Positions 7,096-14,671 of a stretch of DNA of 14,883 bases are shown here, in pieces. A model generated the notes under the pieces. It ran no database searches. It was not told the DNA's origin and saw only the letters and a program-made list of their open reading frames with translations. Each line of letters opens with the position of its first letter. Position 1 is the stretch's first letter. The DNA comes from Verrucomicrobiota bacterium (GTDB lineage Bacteria > Verrucomicrobiota > Verrucomicrobiia > Verrucomicrobiales > DEV007): the NCBI GenBank assembly GCA_027618625.1, contig JAQCER010000014.1, forward strand, positions 1 to 14,883, given 5' to 3'. The position numbers and the translations under genes are program-made.

Positions 7096-8445
7096 TCAAC
7101 CTAGGGTGCAGAGACTAAGGTGAGAATCGTAAGCTTCGAGGATGCGTTCCGCCGCCGCCTCCCAGGTGCAATTCTTCTGATCTTCGAGTGAGGCATCGAC
7201 GGCGCGCTGGTATTCGTCCTCGTCGGTGAGGAGCGTGACAATGTGCTGGGCCATGAGGTCGACGTCCCAGTAGTCAGCCTGCAGCGCCCGGGTGAGGACT
7301 TCGGCGACCCCCGACTGCTTGGAGATCACGGCTGGAATGCCGTACTGCGCGGCTTCGAGCGCGGACAGTCCGAACGGCTCGGAAACCGACGGCATGCAAT
7401 AAACATCTGTCATCGAAAGCAGTTCGTTCACTTTCTGTTTGTTCAAAAAGCCTGTGAAGTGGAAGCGATCACCGACATCGTGGTAAGCGCCGTATTCGAT
7501 CAGTGGCTTCAGTTTTTCTCCGGTGCCGGCCATGACGAAGCGGACGTTTCGATCTTTTTTCAATACCTTCGCGGCGATTTCCAGGAAGAACTCCGGGCCT
7601 TTCTGTGATGTCAGTCGACCGAGAAACAGAACCAGTTTTTCAGGAAACGCTTTTTTTGTGCGGTAGGGTTCCACGGGTTCTGCACCATTGTGAATGGGAA
7701 CGACTTTTGCGGGGTCGATGCCGTAGTGGCCGGTGACAATTGTGCCCGTGTATTTGCTCACGGGAATCACCAAGTCGGCGGCTTCCATACCGGACTTTTC
7801 GACATCGTAGATCCAGCCTCGGCTGTCCGGACCAGCGCGGTCGTAGCTGAGGCTGTGCACATGGACGACCAGTGGCTTTCCAGTGCGCTGTTTGATGGCG
7901 ACGCCGGCAGGGAAAGTCATCCAGTCATGGACGTGAATGACGTCGAACTCCCTGGAGTCGGCAAGGATGGCGGATGCCTTGGCAAAGGCCGTGACTTTTT
8001 CGTGCACGTCATCACCATAAAGTTCACCGGCGGCAAAAGCTGGCAGGCTTTCGGTGGCGTAGCGGACTTGTGCTGCCGCAGCCCGGGTTGGAGGAACGGT
8101 TGTTGGCTTGGATCGGGGGACCGCGATTTCACTGCGCCCCTTGGTCTCTCTTTCGGCTCCGTAGGGGAGCAGATCCGCTTCGATCCGATCCACTTCCGCA
8201 AATGTCTCGTACAGTGTCTCCGATGGAGCCGCGAGTTCCTCAGTGATCCTGCGCACCTGGCCAAGGGGCAGATGATCGAGGCCGGTAAGGTGAACGCGAT
8301 CCACGACGAAGTTCGGATCCACCTTGGGGAGAATGAAGCTGAGATCGACGTGCTTGGAGAGGGCCTTGCCCATTCCCAGGCAAGCGATCCCCAGTCCTCC
8401 GTTGATAATGGGTGGAAATTCCCACCCGAGCATTAGTACCTTCAT
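7096..8445 (-). CDS. GT4-family glycosyltransferase, glycogen-synthase-like
   Basis: The 449-residue GT-B protein begins at the ATG at 8445 (MKVLMLGWEFPP). An upstream extension to a TTG at 8559 runs through the inverted repeats and is rejected. Motifs are GGLG at 16-19 (acceptor/donor loop as in starch and glycogen synthases), HVHDW at 171-175, the NGAEP turn near 253, the donor-binding GRLTSQKG at 276-283 and the retaining-GT motif E356-x7-E364 in SEPFGLSALEAAQYG. It most likely extends an alpha-glucan from a nucleotide sugar; this is inferred from family and from its GH57 and GH31 neighbours. Residues of about 100-128 form a Pro/Thr/Ala/Arg-rich insert without obvious structure. The gene is transcribed away from GH31 across a 206-bp shared spacer and leads the GH57 gene. 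Confidence 0.85.
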   Translation of the reverse strand: MKVLMLGWEFPPIINGGLGIACLGMGKALSKHVDLSFILPKVDPNFVVDRVHLTGLDHLPLGQVRRITEELAAPSETLYETFAEVDRIEADLLPYGAERETKGRSEIAVPRSKPTTVPPTRAAAAQVRYATESLPAFAAGELYGDDVHEKVTAFAKASAILADSREFDVIHVHDWMTFPAGVAIKQRTGKPLVVHVHSLSYDRAGPDSRGWIYDVEKSGMEAADLVIPVSKYTGTIVTGHYGIDPAKVVPIHNGAEPVEPYRTKKAFPEKLVLFLGRLTSQKGPEFFLEIAAKVLKKDRNVRFVMAGTGEKLKPLIEYGAYHDVGDRFHFTGFLNKQKVNELLSMTDVYCMPSVSEPFGLSALEAAQYGIPAVISKQSGVAEVLTRALQADYWDVDLMAQHIVTLLTDEDEYQRAVDASLEDQKNCTWEAAAERILEAYDSHLSLCTLG

Positions 8446-8482
8446 ATTCAGTTGAGAAGTGACGTAGCAGTGTTCCTGCCAA

Positions 8483-8554
8483 GTGCCAGTGCCACGAGAA
8501 AAAAACTTTTGCCGACTGGAGTTCGCGACGGCAAAAACGTTGTCCCACTGGCAC
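8483..8554. promoter_or_regulatory. Nearly concentric inverted repeats in the divergent GT4/GH31 spacer
   Basis: The outer arms are GTGCCAGTG (8483-8491) and CACTGGCAC (8546-8554), a perfect 9-bp inverted repeat. The inner arms are TTTTGCCG (8507-8514) and CGGCAAAA (8529-8536), a perfect 8-bp inverted repeat with a 14-base loop. The two centres differ by only 3 bp. The core TGCCA also occurs in direct orientation at 8477, 8484, 8490 and 8577. This looks like an operator region for a dimeric regulator acting on both gene sets, or a hairpin in the leader of the minus-strand transcript. No regulator gene is in the window. Confidence 0.45.
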
Positions 8555-8575
8555 GGCACATGCGTAAAGGACGGG

Positions 8576-8603
8576 TTGCCAGTCCACTGCCCGCAGCTAT
8601 GGT
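8576..8603 (+). promoter_or_regulatory. Candidate sigma-70-type promoter for the GH31 gene
   Basis: TTGCCA (8576-8581, five of six matches to the -35 consensus) and TATGGT (8598-8603, four of six to -10) are separated by 16 bp. A start near 8610 would give a leader of about 40 bases. The -35 box overlaps one of the TGCCA copies, which would suit repression by a factor binding those sites. Confidence 0.35.
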
Positions 8604-8640
8604 CCGTTCTTTGTTATGCCGAACAATCCGAACAAACATC

Positions 8641-8645
8641 AAGGA
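8641..8645 (+). promoter_or_regulatory. Ribosome binding site deciding the GH31 start
   Basis: AAGGA lies 6 bases before the ATG at 8652. It favours that start over the in-frame ATG at 8616, and it is one of very few clear Shine-Dalgarno-like sites in the window. Confidence 0.55.
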
Positions 8646-8651
8646 AACTAC

Positions 8652-11045
8652 ATGGAAAATGATCTGGCCGCCTCGAAGGCGAGTCGGGAGAATTTTCCAA
8701 CGGAGATTGTCTCGATGTCAATAGAGGCAGGTTGGATCGAATTTGTTACCGCGAATGGGGTTGCTTTACGGGTGGCATTTCTCACTCCTGAGATTGTCCG
8801 GATCCGCTATGCTTGCCACGGTGAGTTTCAGAGGGATTTCTCGTATGCCATTGATGTTGAGCCTGGACATGTGGCGACGATCCCGGAAATTGAAGAGACC
8901 GGGGACGGTTGGATTTTGAAGACTATGGCGCTTAGAATCGCGGTTGAGCACTCACCACTGCGGGTGCATGCGCAGCGGCCGTGTGGCGAACCCTTGCTCA
9001 CTGAAGAAAAGGGGTTCCACTGGGAGGATCATCACGAATACGGAGGCGAGATCGTGAAGATGAGCAAAAAGCTGCACGGCAACGAGTGCTTTTATGGATT
9101 GGGTGACAAATCATGCGAATTGAATCTGCGGTCGCGCAGACTGCAGCTCTGGGGCTCGGATACCTATGGCTTCGGGAAGGACTCGGATCCCCTATACAAG
9201 AACATCCCGTTCTACATCGGGCTGCACGCAAGTGGTTCTTACGGAGTGTTTTTCGACAACACGTTCCGCTCGTTCTTTGATTTTGGGCACGAAAGGGAGA
9301 CTGTCACCAGCTTTTGGGCTCAAGGCGGCGAGATGAATTATTACCTGATCGCCGGGCCGCAACCCGCAGATGTGGTACGCCGGTTTTCCTGGTTGACGGG
9401 TCGGCACGAGCTGCCGCCGATGTGGGCGATGGGATATCACCAGTGCAAGTGGAGCTACCGGACAGAGGAGGAATTCCGCGGGCTGGCGACGAAGTTCCGG
9501 GAATTGGCGATTCCGTGCGACGCGCTTTACCTCGATATCGACTACATGGACGGGTTCCGTTGTTTCACATGGAATCGTGAGGCATTTCCTGAGCCTGCCA
9601 AGATGATCGCGGATCTGCGGGCCGATGGAATCCGGACAGTCGTGATCATCGATCCGGGTATCAAGATCGATCCGCAGTATCCTGTCTATACCGAGGGCAG
9701 GGCGAACGACTACTTTTGCCGCCGTGGAGACGGCCCGCTGATGAAGGGCTCAGTGTGGCCGGGCGAGTGTGTGTTTCCCGATTTCACCCGCCCGGACGTG
9801 CGGGACTGGTGGGCCGAATTGTTCAAAGGGCTGATCGAGGAAGATGGAGTGGGCGGCGTCTGGAACGACATGAACGAGCCTGCGGTCTTCGAGATGGGCA
9901 CGTTCCCACGCGATGTCCGCCACGACTATGACGGCAATCCATGTTCGCACCGCAAGGCGCACAACATTTACGGAATGCAGATGGTGCGGGCTTCCTGTGA
10001 GGGGGTCAGACGATTCAATGGTGGGCAGCGTCCGTTCCTGATTACGCGATCGTCCTATGCGGGCACCCAGCGCTACTGCTCGGGCTGGACGGGTGACAAT
10101 GTTGCCAGCTGGGAACACCTGCGGATCGCGAATCTCCAGTGCCAGCGATTGAGCATGTCCGGAATGAGCTTCGTCGGCTCTGACATCGGCGGATTCATCG
10201 AGCAGCCGAATGGTGAACTTTATGTGCGCTGGCTCGCCATGGGCGTTTTTCACCCGCTGTGTCGGACGCACTCATCTGGCGATCACGGAGATCAGGAACC
10301 ATGGTCCTTCGGCGAGCGCTTCACCAAAGTCGCAAGGAAGTTCATCGAATTCCGCTACCGGTTGTTGCCGTATCTGTACACCACTTTCTGGCAGCACGCG
10401 ACGAATGGAGATTCCTTCCTGCGGTCGTTGTTCGCGCTGGATCCCTTTGATATCGACACCCACAACCGAGCAGAAGAATTTGGAGTGGGTGACCATCTCG
10501 TGGTGTGCCCGATCTCGCAGCCGAAGACAGACGGGCGGTGGATGTATCTTCCACAGGGACAATGGTACGACTTCTGGAATGACAACCCTGAGAGCGGCAA
10601 AGACGAAGTATGGGCGCCTGCTCCGATCGACCGCATTCCCCTCTACGTGAGGGCGGGGAGTGTGTTGCCGATGGATCCAGTGCGTCAATCAACCAGCCAT
10701 CCGCCAGCACCTGTCAGAGAGTTGCACGTTTATGATGGGCTGGTGGAGCGCGAAAGCGTGCTTTACGATGACGCCGGAGATGGCTACGGCTACAGGGAAG
10801 GGGACTTCTGTCTTCAGCGATTTGTCGTCACGGGCACTGACACGGCGCTGCAGATCAAGCGGACGGAGGAAGGGGCATACTCTCCGCACTACGACCGTTA
10901 CGAAGTGCTACTGCACGGCATGGTATCGCCCAACGTGGTGATCGATTGCGACGGCGAACGCCTTGAGCCCGAGCTGCGCTCTGGTGGACGCGTGCTCGCG
11001 ATCATGGTGCCCCGGAAATTTCAGGTGCTTACAGCTTCAAAGTGA
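8652..11045 (+). CDS. GH31-family alpha-glucosidase, cytoplasmic
   Basis: The protein has 797 residues from the ATG at 8652, with no signal peptide. An N-terminal beta-sandwich (about 25-250) is followed by the (beta/alpha)8 barrel. The barrel carries PPMWAMGYHQCKWSY, the WNDMNEP motif with nucleophile Asp406 and the GWTGDN motif with acid/base Asp482. C-terminal beta domains follow (roughly 590-797), including the LYVRAGSVLPM strand. These are the hallmarks of retaining GH31 alpha-glucosidases, which release glucose from the non-reducing ends of alpha-glucans and maltooligosaccharides. Related GH31 activities (alpha-xylosidase, transglucosidase) cannot be excluded by reading alone. It is divergent from the GT4-GH57 pair, which suggests a joint role in turning over an intracellular alpha-glucan. 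It converges with the CE15-like gene with only 26 bp between stops, where I see no clear terminator. Confidence 0.93.
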   Translation: MENDLAASKASRENFPTEIVSMSIEAGWIEFVTANGVALRVAFLTPEIVRIRYACHGEFQRDFSYAIDVEPGHVATIPEIEETGDGWILKTMALRIAVEHSPLRVHAQRPCGEPLLTEEKGFHWEDHHEYGGEIVKMSKKLHGNECFYGLGDKSCELNLRSRRLQLWGSDTYGFGKDSDPLYKNIPFYIGLHASGSYGVFFDNTFRSFFDFGHERETVTSFWAQGGEMNYYLIAGPQPADVVRRFSWLTGRHELPPMWAMGYHQCKWSYRTEEEFRGLATKFRELAIPCDALYLDIDYMDGFRCFTWNREAFPEPAKMIADLRADGIRTVVIIDPGIKIDPQYPVYTEGRANDYFCRRGDGPLMKGSVWPGECVFPDFTRPDVRDWWAELFKGLIEEDGVGGVWNDMNEPAVFEMGTFPRDVRHDYDGNPCSHRKAHNIYGMQMVRASCEGVRRFNGGQRPFLITRSSYAGTQRYCSGWTGDNVASWEHLRIANLQCQRLSMSGMSFVGSDIGGFIEQPNGELYVRWLAMGVFHPLCRTHSSGDHGDQEPWSFGERFTKVARKFIEFRYRLLPYLYTTFWQHATNGDSFLRSLFALDPFDIDTHNRAEEFGVGDHLVVCPISQPKTDGRWMYLPQGQWYDFWNDNPESGKDEVWAPAPIDRIPLYVRAGSVLPMDPVRQSTSHPPAPVRELHVYDGLVERESVLYDDAGDGYGYREGDFCLQRFVVTGTDTALQIKRTEEGAYSPHYDRYEVLLHGMVSPNVVIDCDGERLEPELRSGGRVLAIMVPRKFQVLTASK

Positions 11046-11071
11046 TCGTCGGCGACAGGCAGGCCATACTC

Positions 11072-12313
11072 CTACTTCTTGAAATGGTAATCCGCGAAAT
11101 CGAGGAAGCGTGCCCAGTCGTAGGGTTCGATTGAGTGGCCACCTTCGCGGATGTGGTATCCGATGTCACTCTCGATGATTGCCCTGCCCACTTCTGGAGA
11201 TGCCTCGGCTTCCAGACCCTTTTTACCGAGCAATCGATAAACCTCGCTGGCGTGGTAAGCGGACAGATACTCGCCCCTCCCGTCTGCCCAGGTATCGCCG
11301 ACTCCGCTATGAATGTAGACTGCGCGTGGTGCGATGCAGGCCAGGAGCATGTGCTGATCGACTGGCAGGTCGTCTTCCTGCTCAACGAATTTCCATGCGT
11401 TGCGGCACAGCCAATAGGGAAACCGGGTCACCATTTTCGTCAATGTTTCGCCGGACTTTCTTCGCCAGAGCGCCGCGCCCGCGCAGCCCGATTGTGCCGA
11501 GATCGCCAGGGCAAAGCGTTCGTCTTGAGCGGCGGTCCACAGCGTTGCCTTGCCCATTTTTGAATGCCCCATGATCGCCACGCGTGTGTGGTCGATGTCA
11601 TCATCCGTTTCAAGATAGTCCATTCCGCGCATCGCCCCCCACGCGCAAGTCGACAGCACGCCCCACTCGTTCGCCTTTGGAAAACTTTGCCCCTCTGGAT
11701 AGAAAAGCTTGTGAACGCTGTTTAAAAACTCGACTTCATTGTGCTTCACCAAGTCCTGCTGGTAAACCGCACAGAATCCGTAGCCGCGATCGAAGAAATC
11801 GCCCAGCGGCCAGCCGTTCTTCAGCTTGCCAGGATTCGTCGTGGAGGCATCGAAGTCATCTGACTGGGTATTGTTGAAGCTGTGCTTAAAAAATGCTGGC
11901 GCGGGTTTCTCAGCAGCATTCGGGACAAACACGAGGAAGTGCATCGCGATCTCTCCCTTTTCGTTGCTGAGGCGAATCTTCACGTCCTTGCGCGTTGCCT
12001 TGCCTCCCATGAAATTCGGATCGGTTTTCACCACCTCGAATTCCTGTTGGATCGGAGAAGCAGGCTCCGGCACGGTGCCATAAACGAGATTGCTGAAGAG
12101 TGAGAGGATCTGCGGGCGGCGAATGGTGCGCCATTCCTCCGCCGTTGTGATTCGTTTTCCATCTGCCGCAACGAGCAACTCTGGCAGAGTGTAAGCGGGA
12201 AGGCGGGCCTCGTCATAGATGACGTCGTAGTCATACTCTTTCGGCTCTTTGGCGCTGACCGAGGACGCTAGAAGCGGGGCGGCCAGTAGGGAAATGAGAA
12301 ACACGGTTTTCAT
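11072..12313 (-). CDS. Secreted CE15-like (glucuronoyl esterase / acetylxylan esterase type) hydrolase
   Basis: The 413-residue alpha/beta-hydrolase has a signal peptide (MKTVFLISLLAAPLLASSVSA). I chose the ATG at 12313 over the in-frame ATG at 12328 because the signal peptide begins there and GGAA lies upstream. The nucleophile motif is GHSKMGK (249-255, Ser251), followed by LWTAAQDERFALAIS and SGCAGAALWRR (275-285). Further on come LPVDQHMLLACIAPRAV and a late GGHS with candidate catalytic His393. This is the layout of the glucuronoyl methylesterase-like family, which cleaves esters between lignin or alcohols and glucuronoxylan. In that family the residue after the catalytic Ser is normally Arg and helps form the oxyanion hole; here it is Lys252. 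Substrate is uncertain. It is divergent from the three-repeat secreted protein. Confidence 0.82.
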   Translation of the reverse strand: MKTVFLISLLAAPLLASSVSAKEPKEYDYDVIYDEARLPAYTLPELLVAADGKRITTAEEWRTIRRPQILSLFSNLVYGTVPEPASPIQQEFEVVKTDPNFMGGKATRKDVKIRLSNEKGEIAMHFLVFVPNAAEKPAPAFFKHSFNNTQSDDFDASTTNPGKLKNGWPLGDFFDRGYGFCAVYQQDLVKHNEVEFLNSVHKLFYPEGQSFPKANEWGVLSTCAWGAMRGMDYLETDDDIDHTRVAIMGHSKMGKATLWTAAQDERFALAISAQSGCAGAALWRRKSGETLTKMVTRFPYWLCRNAWKFVEQEDDLPVDQHMLLACIAPRAVYIHSGVGDTWADGRGEYLSAYHASEVYRLLGKKGLEAEASPEVGRAIIESDIGYHIREGGHSIEPYDWARFLDFADYHFKK

Positions 12314-12427
12314 AATCGGAATTTCCATCGAGCCTATCGGATCGAACGGAAGTTCGTAAACCTAAAACGAAAATTCCAAAATTCGTGTCCGAGTGGATGC
12401 TGATCGGGCGACAGGCAAGAAATGTCT

Positions 12428-12455
12428 TTGTTTTCCCGGCGGGCCAATCTATTTT
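12428..12455 (+). promoter_or_regulatory. Weak candidate promoter for the three-repeat protein gene
   Basis: TTGTTT (12428-12433) and TATTTT (12450-12455) are separated by 16 bp, 33 bp before the ATG at 12489. Both boxes are imperfect matches, in an otherwise GC-richer area. Confidence 0.25.
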
Positions 12456-12488
12456 ACGCAATTGAATAACCCTTGTCAGCCACCTTCG

Positions 12489-13568
12489 ATGATCTACTTG
12501 CAACGCTCACTAATCGTTCTTTCTGCTGTTTGTGCCCTTGGCTTTTCTTCAGCGTATTCGGATGAACTCTCGGTTCCACTGGAAGGAATCTGGAAGGCCA
12601 CGGCTTCCACCGATGGTGGCGACAAGAATTACACGGTCACGGTGACCAGCGATGGCGGCTCGCTCGGCGGAACGATCATTGAGGACGGGAAGGAGGACTC
12701 GCGAAATCTCGATCGAGTTTCGGTTGAAGGAAAAGCTGTCTCGATCGGCATCACTTTTGAAGCGAATGGCCAGACCGGTGAGGTAAAGGTAGCCGCCAAG
12801 GAAACGGATCCAGGAAAGTTGTCTGGCGAGTGGTCGATCGTCGATTCTTCTGGGACGAAGCTGATGGGCGGTGATTGGACGGCTACGAAGGAAGTCGAGG
12901 AATCGTTGGCTGGCACATGGGATTCTGTCGTCGAGCTCCCTGAGAGTGGAACGATGAATTCGGTGCTAAAGTTTACCGAAAAGGACGGAGGATATGAAGG
13001 CACCGTCGAGTCGGAGACGCACAACAGCACCGTCAAGAAGGTTACTGACGCTGATGGCAAAGTCACCATCGACGTGACCATTGAACAGGAGGGCGTGCAG
13101 ATGAATGCGCAGATTCGCTCGGAGAGAGACGGCAATGATCTCGTGGGCAGCTGGCATCTGCTGGACGGCAACGGTGGCGAGACTGCCAGTGGTGTATGGA
13201 AGGCGACGAAACGCGCCGAGTTTGTTCTGGTAGGGAGCTGGGAGATCACTGCGATTCTTCCAGAAGAGAAAGAGCTGCAGGCTACTTTTGATATCCACCA
13301 AACGGATGACGGCTTGGCCGGAACCGCGAAGATGGGTGACGACGGGACCGAACTGAAGTCGGTCACAGTGGGTGAGGACGGTGCAGTCACGATCACTCTC
13401 GACTTTGAAATGGATGGGACTGCCGGGGTCGCAACCATTGCTGCAGCCCCAGACGGTATCAACACCCTTACTGGGAAGTGGACCTTCACGGATGGTGGCT
13501 CCGAGAATTTCGACGGTAAATGGTCGGCGTCGCGCGCAGACGCAAAACGGGGCGTGCTTCGCCGGTAA
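12489..13568 (+). CDS. Secreted protein with three tandem ~107-residue repeats
   Basis: The 359-residue protein starts at the ATG at 12489 (MIYLQRSLIVL), which begins a signal peptide ending near SSAYS. An in-frame upstream extension to a GTG at 12393 is not signal-like. The mature chain is three tandem copies, at about 31-136, 140-242 and 247-348. Each opens with LxGxW (Trp35, 144 and 251), has a middle L[SVT]G[ESK]W (about 111-115, 218-222, 327-331) and closes with GxW[TKS]A (around 128-132, 235-239, 343-347). Runs of alternating hydrophobic and polar residues with many Gly, Thr, Asp and Val suggest beta-barrel or lipocalin-like sandwiches. I do not recognise the family and assign no function. 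No catalytic motif or cysteine network is seen in the repeats. The ABC ATPase gene starts 22 bp downstream on the same strand. Confidence 0.82.
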   Translation: MIYLQRSLIVLSAVCALGFSSAYSDELSVPLEGIWKATASTDGGDKNYTVTVTSDGGSLGGTIIEDGKEDSRNLDRVSVEGKAVSIGITFEANGQTGEVKVAAKETDPGKLSGEWSIVDSSGTKLMGGDWTATKEVEESLAGTWDSVVELPESGTMNSVLKFTEKDGGYEGTVESETHNSTVKKVTDADGKVTIDVTIEQEGVQMNAQIRSERDGNDLVGSWHLLDGNGGETASGVWKATKRAEFVLVGSWEITAILPEEKELQATFDIHQTDDGLAGTAKMGDDGTELKSVTVGEDGAVTITLDFEMDGTAGVATIAAAPDGINTLTGKWTFTDGGSENFDGKWSASRADAKRGVLRR

Positions 13569-13590
13569 CCCTTGGGGGAACCAAACTGGG

Positions 13591-14553
13591 ATGAGTAGCG
13601 GTGAGGACGAGGGCGGCGATTCTCCGGTCGCTGAGGTAACCGGACTGACGATTCGCTACGGAAAATTTCTGGCTGTCGATAATCTTACGTTCTCCGTCCC
13701 GAAGGGCGAGATCTTCGGGTTCATTGGGCCGAATGGAGCGGGCAAGACGTCAACGTTTAAAGTTCTGGCGACGTTACTCAAGCCAGATCAGGGCAAGGCT
13801 CGTGTCTGCGGATATGATGTCGTCAGGGATCCGTCAAAGGTGCGGCACCTGATCGGCTATGCTCCAGATTTTTTCGGTGTCTACGATGATCTCACCGCCA
13901 GCGAGTATTTGCACTTTTTCGCGGCGGCCTACTGCATTCCTCGGGCAGAGCGCAAACGGATCGTGGGAGATGTGCTGGCGTTGACGGACTTGACCGAAAA
14001 GGTGAATGCTCCGGTCGATGGACTGTCGCGGGGAATGAAGCAGCGCCTGGGACTGGCGCGGGTGCTCCTGCATGATCCTCAGTTGTTGATTCTCGATGAA
14101 CCTGCGAGTGGCCTCGACCCTCGCGCTCGGATCGAAATGCGCGAGTTGCTTAAGGAACTGCAATCGATGGGGAAGACGATTCTCATCAGCAGCCACATCC
14201 TTCACGAGCTCGGCCAGTTTTGCACGCGCATTGGAATCATCGAAGCTGGCAAACTGGTCGCGCAGGGTTCTCTGGATGAGATTTACAGGAAACTGGATCT
14301 GCAAAGGGTCGTTCACGTGCAGTTCGCGAATTCCACAGACGATTTGCTGACCAAGATCGAGCAACTGCCCGCCGTAACCAAGCTGGATCGAAGCTCGGAC
14401 CGCGTAGCCATTCATCTGAGGGAAGGGGAGATGCCACTGGAAGACCTCCATGAGGCGTTGCATCAACTCGGTGCGCGCATTCGCATGTTCCAGGCGTCCG
14501 CCATGGATATGGAGACCGCATTCATGAAGCTGACCGAAGGCAAGACGGCATGA
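13591..14553 (+). CDS. ABC transporter ATP-binding protein
   Basis: The 320-residue protein is a complete nucleotide-binding subunit: Walker A GPNGAGKT (46-53), signature LSRGMKQ (145-151), Walker B LLILDEP (165-171), D-loop SGLDP and H-loop His202, then a C-terminal extension of about 90 residues typical of the drug/natural-product export (CcmA/NatA-like) branch. The Q-loop position reads GYAPDFFGVYDDLT, so the usual Gln is Asp93. The ATG at 13591 was chosen because homology to the family begins soon after; the longer frame upstream overlaps the preceding gene. It needs a membrane permease to work, and none follows: the next 330 bp contain no gene. It may be co-transcribed with the three-repeat secreted protein 22 bp upstream. 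Substrate is unknown. Confidence 0.9.
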   Translation: MSSGEDEGGDSPVAEVTGLTIRYGKFLAVDNLTFSVPKGEIFGFIGPNGAGKTSTFKVLATLLKPDQGKARVCGYDVVRDPSKVRHLIGYAPDFFGVYDDLTASEYLHFFAAAYCIPRAERKRIVGDVLALTDLTEKVNAPVDGLSRGMKQRLGLARVLLHDPQLLILDEPASGLDPRARIEMRELLKELQSMGKTILISSHILHELGQFCTRIGIIEAGKLVAQGSLDEIYRKLDLQRVVHVQFANSTDDLLTKIEQLPAVTKLDRSSDRVAIHLREGEMPLEDLHEALHQLGARIRMFQASAMDMETAFMKLTEGKTA

Positions 14554-14647
14554 TGCCCTGCCCGGAGGCATGCAAAGCTTTTTCAGGTTGATGGAAGGTG
14601 ACGGGTAGCGACGAAAAACCTCCAAAATCGCCGCCACCCGTCTGACT

Positions 14648-14671
14648 GGGGGACCCCTTACGCCCCCTTTT
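14648..14671 (+). terminator. Candidate intrinsic terminator after the ABC ATPase
   Basis: GGGGG (14648-14652) pairs with CCCCC (14663-14667) across a 10-base loop and is followed by TTTT (14668-14671) and TCT. The stem is short, but its position 95 bp after the stop and the T run fit rho-independent termination. Confidence 0.4.

Noticed and set aside
7690..8436. Long plus-strand open frame (248 residues) opposite the GT4 gene
   Set aside because: It lies wholly antisense to a gene with clear GT4 motifs, and its translation shows no recognisable domain.
8446..8559. N-terminal extension of the GT4 protein to a TTG at 8559
   Set aside because: The extension crosses the inverted repeats, has no conserved character, and the typical family start (MKVLMLGWEFPP) is at 8445.
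11046..11071. Terminator between the convergent GH31 and CE15-like genes
   Set aside because: The 26-bp gap has no convincing stem followed by a T run in either direction.
12629..13489. Minus-strand open frame of 286 residues opposite the three-repeat protein
   Set aside because: Its Ser/Pro/Val-rich translation is the expected complement of a Gly/Thr/Asp-rich repeat gene; the plus strand has a signal peptide and coherent repeats.
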